47,868 bases of DNA, from NCBI GenBank assembly GCA_000802095.1, contig JUEB01000012.1, positions 1 through 47,868 of the forward strand, in the 5' to 3' direction. This DNA is from Peptococcaceae bacterium BICA1-7. Lineage in GTDB: Bacteria; Bacillota; Desulfotomaculia; Desulfotomaculales; Desulfocucumaceae. Position numbers and translations under genes: made by a program. The number at the start of each line of letters is the position of its first letter. The stretch's first letter is position 1. The notes beneath the pieces were generated by a model. It saw only the letters and a program-made list of their open reading frames with translations, made no database searches and was not told the origin of the DNA. This document shows, piece after piece, positions 35,709 to 43,611 of this stretch.

Positions 35709-37767
35709 GTGTAGCCCCCTCACTAGCTTGGGCTGACTCTTTTCCTGATGACCCATCTCTCTTGCCATGAAGCGTAACGTGGTCGATTGCTTGTACGAGA
35801 TATGGAGGCAGAATCGATCGTAAATTTTGCCTTTTTTTATGCCGTGATTCTAGCAGGGATGCGAGATACTGAGCAGATGTGGCCTTGGATATATTTGAGT
35901 TTGAAGCGAGGAGCCCATAAACATGTGAAGCTAATTCCTCATTTGTCGGGCTGTTAACAACAACTTCAGCATAGGATCTCAGCGCTTCCCGGATAACTGT
36001 CTTCCTTGTCTTCTTACAGGTGTTTATTTGTTCGTCTTCCCTAGCAAGACATACTGCGGTCCAAACATATTTAGCCAAACCATAGAAAGCTAAATCGTAT
36101 TCCAGGGTCCACTCGTCAGCGACGAATGTCTCTACCTTTTGGCCTGAGGCCCTGGCCCGAATCTCTTTGCGGCGGGTTTTTAGCCCCTCCACCGTAAAAT
36201 CTCCTTTAACACGCCAGCGCCGATCACTTATGTTAGGCAATTCTTCACCCGGCTTAACTTTCTTAATTATTACCGGGGCACAGTCGGGCATTACATCATA
36301 GTCCGCTACACAGGCGACGGGTATATTAATTATTCCGTCCTTCTCAGGGTGTTTGCGCTGATAAATGCGTGCAAAGCGTCGCAATCCCGTGCCCCCGACA
36401 TTAGCGATTGAAACACCGTATTCTGCTAAGTTCCGATCGATTAACCGAGCCAGTGTAGGAAGAAGAATGTTTTCAGCATCCCCCTCTACAATTAACAAGC
36501 CACGAGCAAAGAATAAGTTGGCCTTTGTAACATCAAGAAATCGCTTCAAGAAACCGTAATCTGATTTTTCAAGGTGTGTCTGGCCAAACGCCATTGGGAA
36601 TGCCTTCCCACCATGCAGCAAAACAAGATTGTCAAGATCTATTGCAGATGTAAGGTTCGGGCTATGCGTGGTTACAATGATCTGTATTTGCTGGCCGTCA
36701 GGCCGAGGTTCACTCGCCTTTTCTTGTAGAAATTGCATAAGACGAAGCTGGCGCTGAGGATGCAAATGTGCTTCCGGTTCCTCGATTAACAACAGAGGGA
36801 ATTCATCAGTGTCGGACTCTAACAGTAACATCTCGCAGGCCATAAAGAGAATGTTGTTCGATCCGAGGCCCCTACTTGGTGGAGGTTCAGGAGCCCTTTC
36901 GTCGCGCAGTTCTAATTCTAATTTTTCCAGAAGTTGACGGAGGCGGTATTCGGTATCTCCTTTGGAGCCACTGACTGATATGGAACCACGCAACTGATCT
37001 CCGCTAAAGGAGAGATTCTTTAGATACTCTGAGTTTAATCGATTTCGTGCATTCTGAACTCCTTGATGATTGCCTAGAAGTGCATTTGCATAATCACCGA
37101 TACCCAAAACGCTTAAATTACGTGGGTCGACTGACAACCCATCTTGCGGATCATAGTCCTGCCCATGTTCCCTGATCTCCTTAGTATGCTGCAATATCTG
37201 TGAAAGCCGCGATCCCCGTCCAGCTGAAAGGGCACGCTCTGCATCACGTAGAGGCCGCAAGTAGGTGGCACATAGGTGCATCCTCGCCTCAGCATCCAAT
37301 TGCGGACCCTTCCCGAATTGTCCTGACCTAGCTTCTACAGAAATATACTTCCTCTGACCCACTCGTTTTGTTAAAACAACAGCCTTCCAATTGATATAAA
37401 GAACCGGAACCATATTGCCGCTATGGTCTTCATAAGTCAAATACTCAGCAAAGGATGACTTATCTATTATGGTAAGTTCGTTGAACTTACAACGAATTCG
37501 AATCTCCTTACAACGCATGGTTCCATCAGCTGGCTGGTGGAAATCAGCCTCTTCCACCCTATAAAACTCCTGGTCACGTGTGCCAAGAGCCAAGCGAAGT
37601 GCGTCTATAACAGCTGTTTTGCCAGCATCGTTCTCGCCTACGATTGCCGTTAAACCTGCTCGAAGTGGGAGAACAAAGGCCCGTTCACCTTCACCGAACA
37701 TTCTGAAATTCTCGATCCGAAGTTCAGAAAGATACACGCTAAATACATCCCCTATTTCATACAGCAT
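35701..37767 (-). CDS. OLD-family ATP-dependent endonuclease (GajA-like)
   Basis: A ~688 aa protein with an N-terminal ABC-type ATPase and a C-terminal Toprim nuclease. The start of the ATPase is LSELRIENFRMFGEGE, with Walker A GENDAGKT (44-51). The Walker B region is LLLIEEPEAHLHPQ (~325-338), followed by TTHSPNL (~367). The Toprim motifs are LLIVEGDAEN (~428) and CVADYDVMP (~491), so the metal-binding acidic residues are present. The ATG at 37767 is preferred; a TTG at 37845 would add 26 residues not homologous in character. First gene of the three-gene overlapping operon. OLD/UvrD pairs act in phage defence by nicking DNA, as known for Gabija. Confidence 0.8.
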   Translation of the reverse strand: MLYEIGDVFSVYLSELRIENFRMFGEGERAFVLPLRAGLTAIVGENDAGKTAVIDALRLALGTRDQEFYRVEEADFHQPADGTMRCKEIRIRCKFNELTIIDKSSFAEYLTYEDHSGNMVPVLYINWKAVVLTKRVGQRKYISVEARSGQFGKGPQLDAEARMHLCATYLRPLRDAERALSAGRGSRLSQILQHTKEIREHGQDYDPQDGLSVDPRNLSVLGIGDYANALLGNHQGVQNARNRLNSEYLKNLSFSGDQLRGSISVSGSKGDTEYRLRQLLEKLELELRDERAPEPPPSRGLGSNNILFMACEMLLLESDTDEFPLLLIEEPEAHLHPQRQLRLMQFLQEKASEPRPDGQQIQIIVTTHSPNLTSAIDLDNLVLLHGGKAFPMAFGQTHLEKSDYGFLKRFLDVTKANLFFARGLLIVEGDAENILLPTLARLIDRNLAEYGVSIANVGGTGLRRFARIYQRKHPEKDGIINIPVACVADYDVMPDCAPVIIKKVKPGEELPNISDRRWRVKGDFTVEGLKTRRKEIRARASGQKVETFVADEWTLEYDLAFYGLAKYVWTAVCLAREDEQINTCKKTRKTVIREALRSYAEVVVNSPTNEELASHVYGLLASNSNISKATSAQYLASLLESRHKKRQNLRSILPPYLVQAIDHVTLHGKRDGSSGKESAQASEGATHE

Positions 37768-38091
37768 GATGTTGAATAAACGGTCTGTGCTCCTAGGCTG
37801 GATAATTTCTCCACAATCCTGAACACAAAGAAATTCCAGATCCAATAATTGTTTTAGACATTACGATAGTAATAGTTTGGGTTATATAACTTGATTTTCT
37901 TTCAATACCGACAAAATCCTTCCGCATGAGGAAAAATAAACCACCAAACCACTTACACCTTATTTGTCTGCATCTTTCTGTTCAATAGGAGCCATTCTAA
38001 ATAGCCATTCTTCTATCATGCTTGGAGAATTCTAACATTGAAAGGCTGCCCGATTTTATAGAGCTCCCCCAATATATAGACTGTTTATCCC

Positions 38092-38129
38092 ATAATGATT
38101 ATTTGCAAGCGTTTGAAAATAATCGTTAT
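38092..38129. promoter_or_regulatory. Inverted repeat in the divergent gap before the recombinase genes
   Basis: A 13 bp arm ATAATGATTATTT and its near-complement AAATAATCGTTAT (12 of 13 match) flank a 12 nt spacer. It lies ~95 bp upstream of the first recombinase start in the 37768-38223 gap. It could be a binding site for a regulator or for a recombinase. The rest of the gap is AT-rich with no gene seen. Confidence 0.5.
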
Positions 38130-38223
38130 ATGTTTAGTTAACAAACCAAACGGAAATAATAAATACTGATACTGCAATCAATAACATAAATACATAAAAT
38201 AACTTCCCAGAAGGATTGATACC

Positions 38224-39108
38224 TTGAAAGAGAAGTACTGGATTATTGAACTAAAAACATTAGATGCCGAAACCAAAAGAATCGCCAATGAATTTTTACA
38301 AAACATGAAGCTAGCCAATAAATCACCCGTCACAATCGACAAGTACCGGCGTGTAATGGAGAAATTTTTTACGGAATGTCCTACGCCACTACAGGAGCTA
38401 TATCCAGATGATGTTCTCAACTGGCTTCACAGCTTTTATGGGGATAGGAAAGAGAGGACAATTGATCAGGTCCTCGCAGTTCTATCAAGCTTTTTCAAGT
38501 TCTGCCAGGCCGAGGAATACATTGACCGGGTTCTAATAAAGAATCGCTGGCGCCCGCGGTTACCCAGGACCCTTCCGAAGTATTTAAACAGCAGTGAATT
38601 AGCCCGGGTAAAAATCGCCGCCGAAAAACTATCTCTGCGAGACCGGGCTTTAGTATTGTTTTTGTTAAGTTCCGGGTGCCGTCGCTCAGAAGTATCGGGA
38701 CTAAATGTAGATGATGTTGACCTGGATAATAGAACAGCCCGGGTATTAGGAAAGGGCAATAAATTTCGGGAGGTACATTTCGATGAGGAAAGTGCCCTTA
38801 TCCTGAAAAAGTACTTAAATAACAAACCAAGAGATAAAAAGCCTTTATTTTTGAATCAATTTGGGGAAAGGCTCATGCCCATTGGCATTTATGCAATTAC
38901 CACAAAGCTTGGCAAAAAGGTAGGGCTACCTCATAGCCTTAGCCCGCATTGCTGCCGGCACACCTTTGCCACCAATATGATGGCCAGAGGAGCTGAGTTG
39001 GAATTTATAGGCAATGAGTTGGGGCACCGTGATCTTAACACAACCAGGGTTTACACTAGAATTCTTTCAGACCAAATCATTGCCGCCTACAGGAAAATTA
39101 AGGAGTAG
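38224..39108 (+). CDS. Tyrosine recombinase, type A, first of five
   Basis: A 294 aa integrase with a SAM-like N-terminal core-binding domain (residues ~15-100) and a catalytic domain. The catalytic set is complete: R in SSGCRRSEV, K-containing beta strand GKGNKFREV, HCCRHTFAT (HXXR), LGHRDLN and the nucleophile tyrosine in TTRVYTRI. The TTG start has AAGGA 8 nt upstream. It resembles recombinase 4 (40843), sharing the N-terminal pattern of W-aromatic residues and LDAETKRIANEF-like segments. Downstream genes follow with 3-35 nt gaps, making one operon. Probably part of the machinery that integrates this element. Confidence 0.9.
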   Translation: MKEKYWIIELKTLDAETKRIANEFLQNMKLANKSPVTIDKYRRVMEKFFTECPTPLQELYPDDVLNWLHSFYGDRKERTIDQVLAVLSSFFKFCQAEEYIDRVLIKNRWRPRLPRTLPKYLNSSELARVKIAAEKLSLRDRALVLFLLSSGCRRSEVSGLNVDDVDLDNRTARVLGKGNKFREVHFDEESALILKKYLNNKPRDKKPLFLNQFGERLMPIGIYAITTKLGKKVGLPHSLSPHCCRHTFATNMMARGAELEFIGNELGHRDLNTTRVYTRILSDQIIAAYRKIKE

Positions 39109-39111
39109 AAT

Positions 39112-39951
39112 ATGAGAACACATGATGCCATGGAATCTTTCTTTAAAGACAATGCGGCAAGGTTTTCCAATGAAACCGTCTTGAAATATAGGCAGTCGCT
39201 TAGGCAGTTCTTCACTTTTTGTCCAAAAGAATTTGACCAAGTTATGTCAGAAGACATCCGGTCCTGGCTTTCAGCGCTAAAAGAGGCGAAACAGAAGCCC
39301 AGAACAATTCGAACAAGGCTGGTATCCCTTCGCTCATTTTACCAGTACTGCTTTGAAGAGAAATTTATCCGAAAAAATCCGACATTGAATATAGCATTAC
39401 CCCAGATAGATCAATCACTGCCTGTCTATTTAGAAACAAATGAAATAGCACAGCTGATGGAGGTTGCAAAAGAGTACCCTAGAGACCGTACCGTTTTCGA
39501 GATTTTATATGACACTGGGATCCGGGCAAATGAATTGTTAAACATTAAGCTTTCCGACATTAGATGGGATACCCAACAGATATGGATCAGGAAAGGTAAA
39601 GGAAAAAAAGATAGGTTTGTCCTTTTTACCGCAGAGTGTGCCGAAAGAATAAGAAATTACCTGGCAAATCGCAACATAGAAAGCCCTTACCTTTTTGCCA
39701 ATAGACATGGAAAAGCTTTGAGTAGGGCATGGCTTCAGAAGCTTTTTTCATGCTATCACAAGAAACTATACCTAGAGCAAAGGTTCACTCCCCATACAAT
39801 GAGGCATACCTTTGCGGCACATCTGGCTGAAAAAGACATGCCCCAGAGTTATATTCAAGAACTCCTAGGTCATGTCAACATTAATAGTACCAGGATTTAC
39901 ACCAATCTTAGTGCCAAAACTAGGAAGAAACAATATGATAGTTTTCAATAG
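39112..39951 (+). CDS. Tyrosine recombinase, type B, second of five
   Basis: A 279 aa integrase. The catalytic residues are complete: R in DTGIRANELL, the lysine-rich strand IRKGKGKKDRFV, HTMRHTFAA, LGHVNIN and the tyrosine in STRIYTNL. Its N-terminal segment SQETVLKYRQSLRQFF-like marks the second recombinase type, shared with the third and fifth genes. The ATG has AAGGAG overlapping the end of gene 1. The closeness of the genes suggests translational coupling. Confidence 0.9.
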   Translation: MRTHDAMESFFKDNAARFSNETVLKYRQSLRQFFTFCPKEFDQVMSEDIRSWLSALKEAKQKPRTIRTRLVSLRSFYQYCFEEKFIRKNPTLNIALPQIDQSLPVYLETNEIAQLMEVAKEYPRDRTVFEILYDTGIRANELLNIKLSDIRWDTQQIWIRKGKGKKDRFVLFTAECAERIRNYLANRNIESPYLFANRHGKALSRAWLQKLFSCYHKKLYLEQRFTPHTMRHTFAAHLAEKDMPQSYIQELLGHVNINSTRIYTNLSAKTRKKQYDSFQ

Positions 39952-39964
39952 TAGGTGAAATATA

Positions 39965-40807
39965 ATGGAAAAAACCAATTATATAATTAACTATTTTATT
40001 AAAGAAAACGAGGCAAAGTTTTCCCAAGAAACAGTTAGGGGATATACGATTTCGCTTAAGCAATTTTTTGCCTTTTGCCAGAAAGAGTATGATGCGGTCA
40101 AGACAGCAGACATTCGGGACTGGCTTATAGAGCTTAATAGTGCCGGTCTAAAGCCCCGGTCGATTAGTTTAAAACTAGCGAGTTTAAGATCATTTTATCG
40201 ACGCCTAATAGAAAATGAATTAATTTCAAAAAATCCTACCCTAGATATAAATTCCCCAAAGATAGAAGATTATTTGCCAGTTTACTTGGGCAAAGCTGAT
40301 CTGGTTCAGTTGATGGAAGCCGCAAAGGACCACACCAGGGACCGGGCAGTCCTTGAAACCTTATACGCCACCGGGGTCCGGGCAAGTGAGCTTTTGAATA
40401 TCCGCCTGGAGGACATCAAATGGGATATAAGGCAAATCTGGATTAGGAAGGGCAAGGGGAATAAAGAGCGTTTTGTCCTTTTTACCGCTGAGTGTGCCGA
40501 AAGGTTAAAACATTACCTTGCAAATAGGCAAATTGAAAGCCCATATTTGTTTGCCAATAGGTGGGGTAACCCTTTCAGCCGGGTGTGGCTTGAAAAAAGG
40601 CTTAGCCGTTATGCAATAGGGTTTAATTCAAGATATAAAATTACACCACATACTTTAAGGCATACTTTTGCCGCCCACCTGTCCCAAAAAGATATGCCCC
40701 AGGCCCATATACAAGAATTATTGGGACACATAAATATAAATACCACCAAGATTTATACAAGATTACAGTCCATAGCACGAAAAAAACAGTACGATAGCTA
40801 TCAGTAA
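39965..40807 (+). CDS. Tyrosine recombinase, type B, third of five
   Basis: A 280 aa integrase similar to the second one. Catalytic residues: R in ATGVRASELLNI, IRKGKGNKERFV, HTLRHTFAAHL, LGHININ and the tyrosine in TTKIYTRL. The gap to gene 2 is 13 nt. Genes 2 and 3 look like a tandem duplication, since both share RDTAV/RDRAV-type helix and the C-terminal RKKQYDSYQ pattern. Confidence 0.9.
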   Translation: MEKTNYIINYFIKENEAKFSQETVRGYTISLKQFFAFCQKEYDAVKTADIRDWLIELNSAGLKPRSISLKLASLRSFYRRLIENELISKNPTLDINSPKIEDYLPVYLGKADLVQLMEAAKDHTRDRAVLETLYATGVRASELLNIRLEDIKWDIRQIWIRKGKGNKERFVLFTAECAERLKHYLANRQIESPYLFANRWGNPFSRVWLEKRLSRYAIGFNSRYKITPHTLRHTFAAHLSQKDMPQAHIQELLGHININTTKIYTRLQSIARKKQYDSYQ

Positions 40808-40842
40808 TACCCCGTTAAAATTAACTTTAAGAGGAATTAGTT

Positions 40843-41727
40843 ATGATAAAGGAATATTGGGTTATAGATGATAAGAAAATTCATAATGAAACTAGAAAAA
40901 TTATCAATGATTTTTTTACTACTTTAAAAGTGGCAAACCGGGCTAAACTAACAATTACTACATATCGAGGAGTATTAAAAAGATTTTTTCTTGACTGTCC
41001 AAAGCAGCTATCGGAATTAACCCCAGATGACGTTCTTAATTGGCTTCGTAAAAATCACAGGTATAAGAAAGAGACAACAATAAATTTATTTATCAATGTT
41101 TTGAATATTTTCTTTAAGTACTGCCAGACAGAGGGATACATAGACAAGGTTATGATTAAACGATATTGGAAGCCGAAGTTACCAAAAACCACCCCCAAAT
41201 ACTTGGATAATAGCGAACTGGCTAAGGTCAAGCTATGTGCCGAAAAAAATAATATACGGGACCGAGCTATTGTTGAATTATTAGTATCTTCCGGCTGTAG
41301 GTGCGCAGAAGTACATTACTTAAATATAGAGGATCTTGACCTCACTAACAGAACAGCGCGGGTCATTGGCAAAGGAAAAAGTTTGAGGGAAGTGCACTTT
41401 ACTGAAACATGCGCCATCTTACTGAAAAAATATCTTAAGTATCATCCACAAAACATTTCAGCTCTTTTTTTAAATAAATTCGGAAAAAGACTTGGACAGA
41501 GATCAATTTATAATATTACCTCAGTGCTGGGTAAAAAAGCAGGTTTGCGCCGTAACCTTGGTCCTCACTGTTTGCGGCATACCTTTGCTACACGGCTTCT
41601 GGCAAAAGGGGCTGAATTGGATTTTATTGCCGAGGAACTTGGTCATAAAGATATTAATACCACCAGGGTATACGCAAGACTCCCATCGGAACAAATAGTG
41701 AATCTATATCGCAGGTATATGGGATAA
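40843..41727 (+). CDS. Tyrosine recombinase, type A, fourth of five
   Basis: A 294 aa integrase, the same length as the first one and with the same N-terminal architecture (YWVIDDKKIHNETRKII). Catalytic residues: R in SSGCRCAEV, GKGKSLREV, HCLRHTFAT, LGHKDIN and the tyrosine in TTRVYARL. The A-B-B-A-B order suggests duplication of an A-B pair. A good Shine-Dalgarno (AAGAGGA) lies ~8 nt upstream of the ATG. Confidence 0.9.
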   Translation: MIKEYWVIDDKKIHNETRKIINDFFTTLKVANRAKLTITTYRGVLKRFFLDCPKQLSELTPDDVLNWLRKNHRYKKETTINLFINVLNIFFKYCQTEGYIDKVMIKRYWKPKLPKTTPKYLDNSELAKVKLCAEKNNIRDRAIVELLVSSGCRCAEVHYLNIEDLDLTNRTARVIGKGKSLREVHFTETCAILLKKYLKYHPQNISALFLNKFGKRLGQRSIYNITSVLGKKAGLRRNLGPHCLRHTFATRLLAKGAELDFIAEELGHKDINTTRVYARLPSEQIVNLYRRYMG

Positions 41728-41730
41728 TTT

Positions 41731-42573
41731 ATGAATATGACTATGGAAACTATAAACAAATACTTTTATGATAATGAACTAAAATTTTCTAAACATACTA
41801 TCAAAGCATATAGCAATTCTTTAAAAGAGTTTTTTTCTTTTTGCAAGAAGGAATACGACGAAGTTAAAGCTACCGATATAAGAGATTGGCTAGCTGTATT
41901 TATTAACTGTGGCTATAAACCTAACTCTATCATCCTAAAATACTACAGTTTAAAGTCTTTTTACCAATACTGCATAGAGGAAGGCTTAATTAAAAAAGAT
42001 CCTACTTCAGACATGCTTTTACCCGAAAAAGAAAAATTGATACCGGTTTATTTAAATCAACAAGAATTGGCAAATTTAAAAAATGCTTCAGCCAATAGCC
42101 CAAGAGACCGCGCAATTATTGAGACCCTTTATACTACTGGAGTTCGGGTAAGTGAACTCGTCAATATAAAAAAAGAAGATATAAATTGGTACAACAAAGA
42201 AATTCTAATATGTAAGGGAAAAGCCAAGAAAGAGCGATTTGTTCTTTTTACCATCGAATGCGCCGAAAGATTAAAGAAATACCTGGCCTTACGTATAGAT
42301 GAAAGCCCCTACCTTTTCGTCAACGGACAAGGGTACCCTCTAAGTGTAAGGGGGGTTAACTTTATTCTTAATAAATATTCCAAAATTCTAAACCTAGGCT
42401 ACAGTATATCACCTCATAAGTTAAGGCATACTTTTGCAGCCCGTTTGGCGGCAAAAGGCATGCCACTAAGTTGCATACAGGATTTGCTAGGACATGATAA
42501 CATAAAAAATACCATTATATATACAAGGCTTTATGCGCAAGCTAGAAAGAATAAATACGACAATTTTTATTAA
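41731..42573 (+). CDS. Tyrosine recombinase, type B, fifth of five
   Basis: A 280 aa integrase of the same type as the second and third. Catalytic residues: R in TTGVRVSELVNI, CKGKAKKERFV, HKLRHTFAARL, LGHDNIK and the tyrosine in NTIIYTRL. It starts 3 nt after the fourth gene and is the last before the element's right end; the next 140 bp hold only the hairpin at 42658-42691. Its DNA is more AT-rich than genes 1-3, so the copies are not recent duplicates. Confidence 0.9.
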   Translation: MNMTMETINKYFYDNELKFSKHTIKAYSNSLKEFFSFCKKEYDEVKATDIRDWLAVFINCGYKPNSIILKYYSLKSFYQYCIEEGLIKKDPTSDMLLPEKEKLIPVYLNQQELANLKNASANSPRDRAIIETLYTTGVRVSELVNIKKEDINWYNKEILICKGKAKKERFVLFTIECAERLKKYLALRIDESPYLFVNGQGYPLSVRGVNFILNKYSKILNLGYSISPHKLRHTFAARLAAKGMPLSCIQDLLGHDNIKNTIIYTRLYAQARKNKYDNFY

Positions 42574-42657
42574 TAAGAAAAAATAAAGTTTCTTTTTTAT
42601 TAAGGAGGAGCTTCCGATAAGATATATTAACAAAACTACACAGAATTTCTTAATACG

Positions 42658-42691
42658 GCTGCAAGCCTTGAAACATAAGGGTTTGCGGCTT
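42658..42691 (+). repeat. Right-end hairpin of element 1
   Basis: GGCTGCAAGCCTT and AAGGGTTTGCGGC pair around a 6 nt loop, followed by TTTTTACTTTTCC. It may act as terminator of the recombinase operon. A hairpin of the same design, with similar stem (GCAA..CTTG/CAAGG..TTGC, GGCTTT), lies at the corresponding place before the third splB copy (44757-44790). The shared position suggests it is part of the element end. Confidence 0.65.
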
Positions 42692-42714
42692 TTTACTTTT
42701 CCTTTGAAACAACT

Positions 42715-42760
42715 GGCAAGTGCGAATACTGCTACCTGCATACTACACTGGGCAACAGGC
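42715..42760 (+). other. Putative attR of element 1 / attL of element 2: second copy of the splB attachment sequence
   Basis: Starts with GGCAAGTGCGAATACTGC as at 22310, within codons for the radical-SAM motif. Left of it the sequence is unrelated to splB. Confidence 0.65.
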
Positions 42761-43467
42761 CGTATCTACGTATCTATGTCAATGTCGATGAAATACTGGC
42801 AAAAGCAGAGGAATATATAAAGGAAAAAAGTCCTGAAATAACACTTTTCGAGGGAGCCGCCACCTCGGACCCTATACCGGTGGAGAAGTATTCCGGGTCC
42901 CTTAAAAAAGCCATAGAGTTTTTCGGAAAGCAGGAGCTGGGGCGCTTCCGCTTTGTCACCAAGTACACTGAGGTTGACTCCCTGCTGGACGCCGACCACC
43001 GGGGACACACCCGGTTTCGCTTCAGCATAAACACCCAGCATGTTATTAAAAGGTATGAGCACGGTACACCTGGGGCCGAGGAGCGCCTGGAGGCGGCCAG
43101 GAAGGTGGCCGGTGCAGGCTATCCCCTGGGTTTTATTATCGCCCCCATTATTGTATACCCCGGCTGGGAGAAGGACTATGGAGAATTAATGGAGAGTTTG
43201 AGGGAAAAGCTTGGCCCGTCGGCGGAAAGCAACATCACCTTTGAGCTGATAAGCCACCGCTTCACCGCCAGGGCCAAGAAGAGAATACTGGACATATTCC
43301 CCACCAGCACCCTGCCCATGCAGGAGGAGGAAAGGAAATTTAAATACGGGCAGTTTGGGTACGGCAAATATGTTTATCCGAAGGAAACCATGGAAGAGTT
43401 AAAGTCATTGTTCATCCGGGAAATTGACACATATTTCCCGACAGCTAATATTGAGTACCTGGTTTAG
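42715..43467 (+). pseudogene. splB: splB 3' fragment, middle copy (5'-truncated)
   Basis: Encodes the last ~250 residues of spore photoproduct lyase, from Gly-Lys-Cys-Glu-Tyr-Cys to the C terminus, with an intact reading frame and natural stop. It lacks the first radical-SAM cysteine and the N-terminal ~90 residues, and no start codon with a ribosome site precedes it. It is highly similar to the complete copy; the C-terminal 30 residues differ most (YPKETMEELKSLF against YPKETLQEMDSLF). It could be expressed only if recombination joined it to the 5' part at 22040-22309, which would give a full-length protein. Not a working gene in the present arrangement. Confidence 0.9.
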
Positions 43468-43511
43468 GATTATTTCATTCTAATACTGTATCAAAGACCC
43501 CGATAAAACAA

Positions 43512-43555
43512 ACAAGGACTTGTCGCTGCAAAAAACGGAAAGTCCCTGTCTTTAT
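43512..43555 (+). terminator. Terminator-like hairpin after the middle splB copy
   Basis: ACAAGGACTT and AAGTCCCTGT pair (9 of 10) around a loop of ~20 nt, followed by CTTTATTATATTATT. Placed 45 nt after the splB stop. The large loop lowers certainty. Confidence 0.5.
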
Positions 43556-43611
43556 TATATTATTATTTAATAAGGGATATTATCGTCCTAGATAGGATTG
43601 AGTTGATGGTT

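Larger units (their letters stand above)
22310..42714. mobile_element. Element 1: ~20.4 kb integrative defence element inserted in splB
   Basis: Bounded by the splB homology start at 22310 and its second occurrence at 42715. It would contain, left to right: a replacement splB 3' part, a minus-strand defence island (23232-37767) and five tyrosine recombinase genes (38224-42573), ending in a hairpin and T-rich sequence. The recombinases sit next to the right end, as usual for integrative elements. Its DNA is visibly more AT-rich than the GC-rich flanks. No conjugation, replication or phage structural genes were seen, so it is an integrative element of unknown transfer mode. The boundaries are inferred from the repeated gene fragments. 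Confidence 0.7.

Noticed and set aside
22310-42714. Prophage or conjugative element
   Set aside because: No capsid, terminase, tail, lysis, relaxase or type IV secretion genes were recognised in the interval.
22040-43467. Developmentally excised element (as with skin or spsM prophages) needed to restore splB
   Set aside because: The left splB copy is already complete, so excision is not needed to obtain a functional gene; only C-terminal exchange would result.
42880-43467. A separate short lyase gene starting at an internal ATG in the middle splB copy
   Set aside because: The internal start has no convincing ribosome site and would lack the whole radical-SAM cluster motif; the homology starts upstream of it at 42715.
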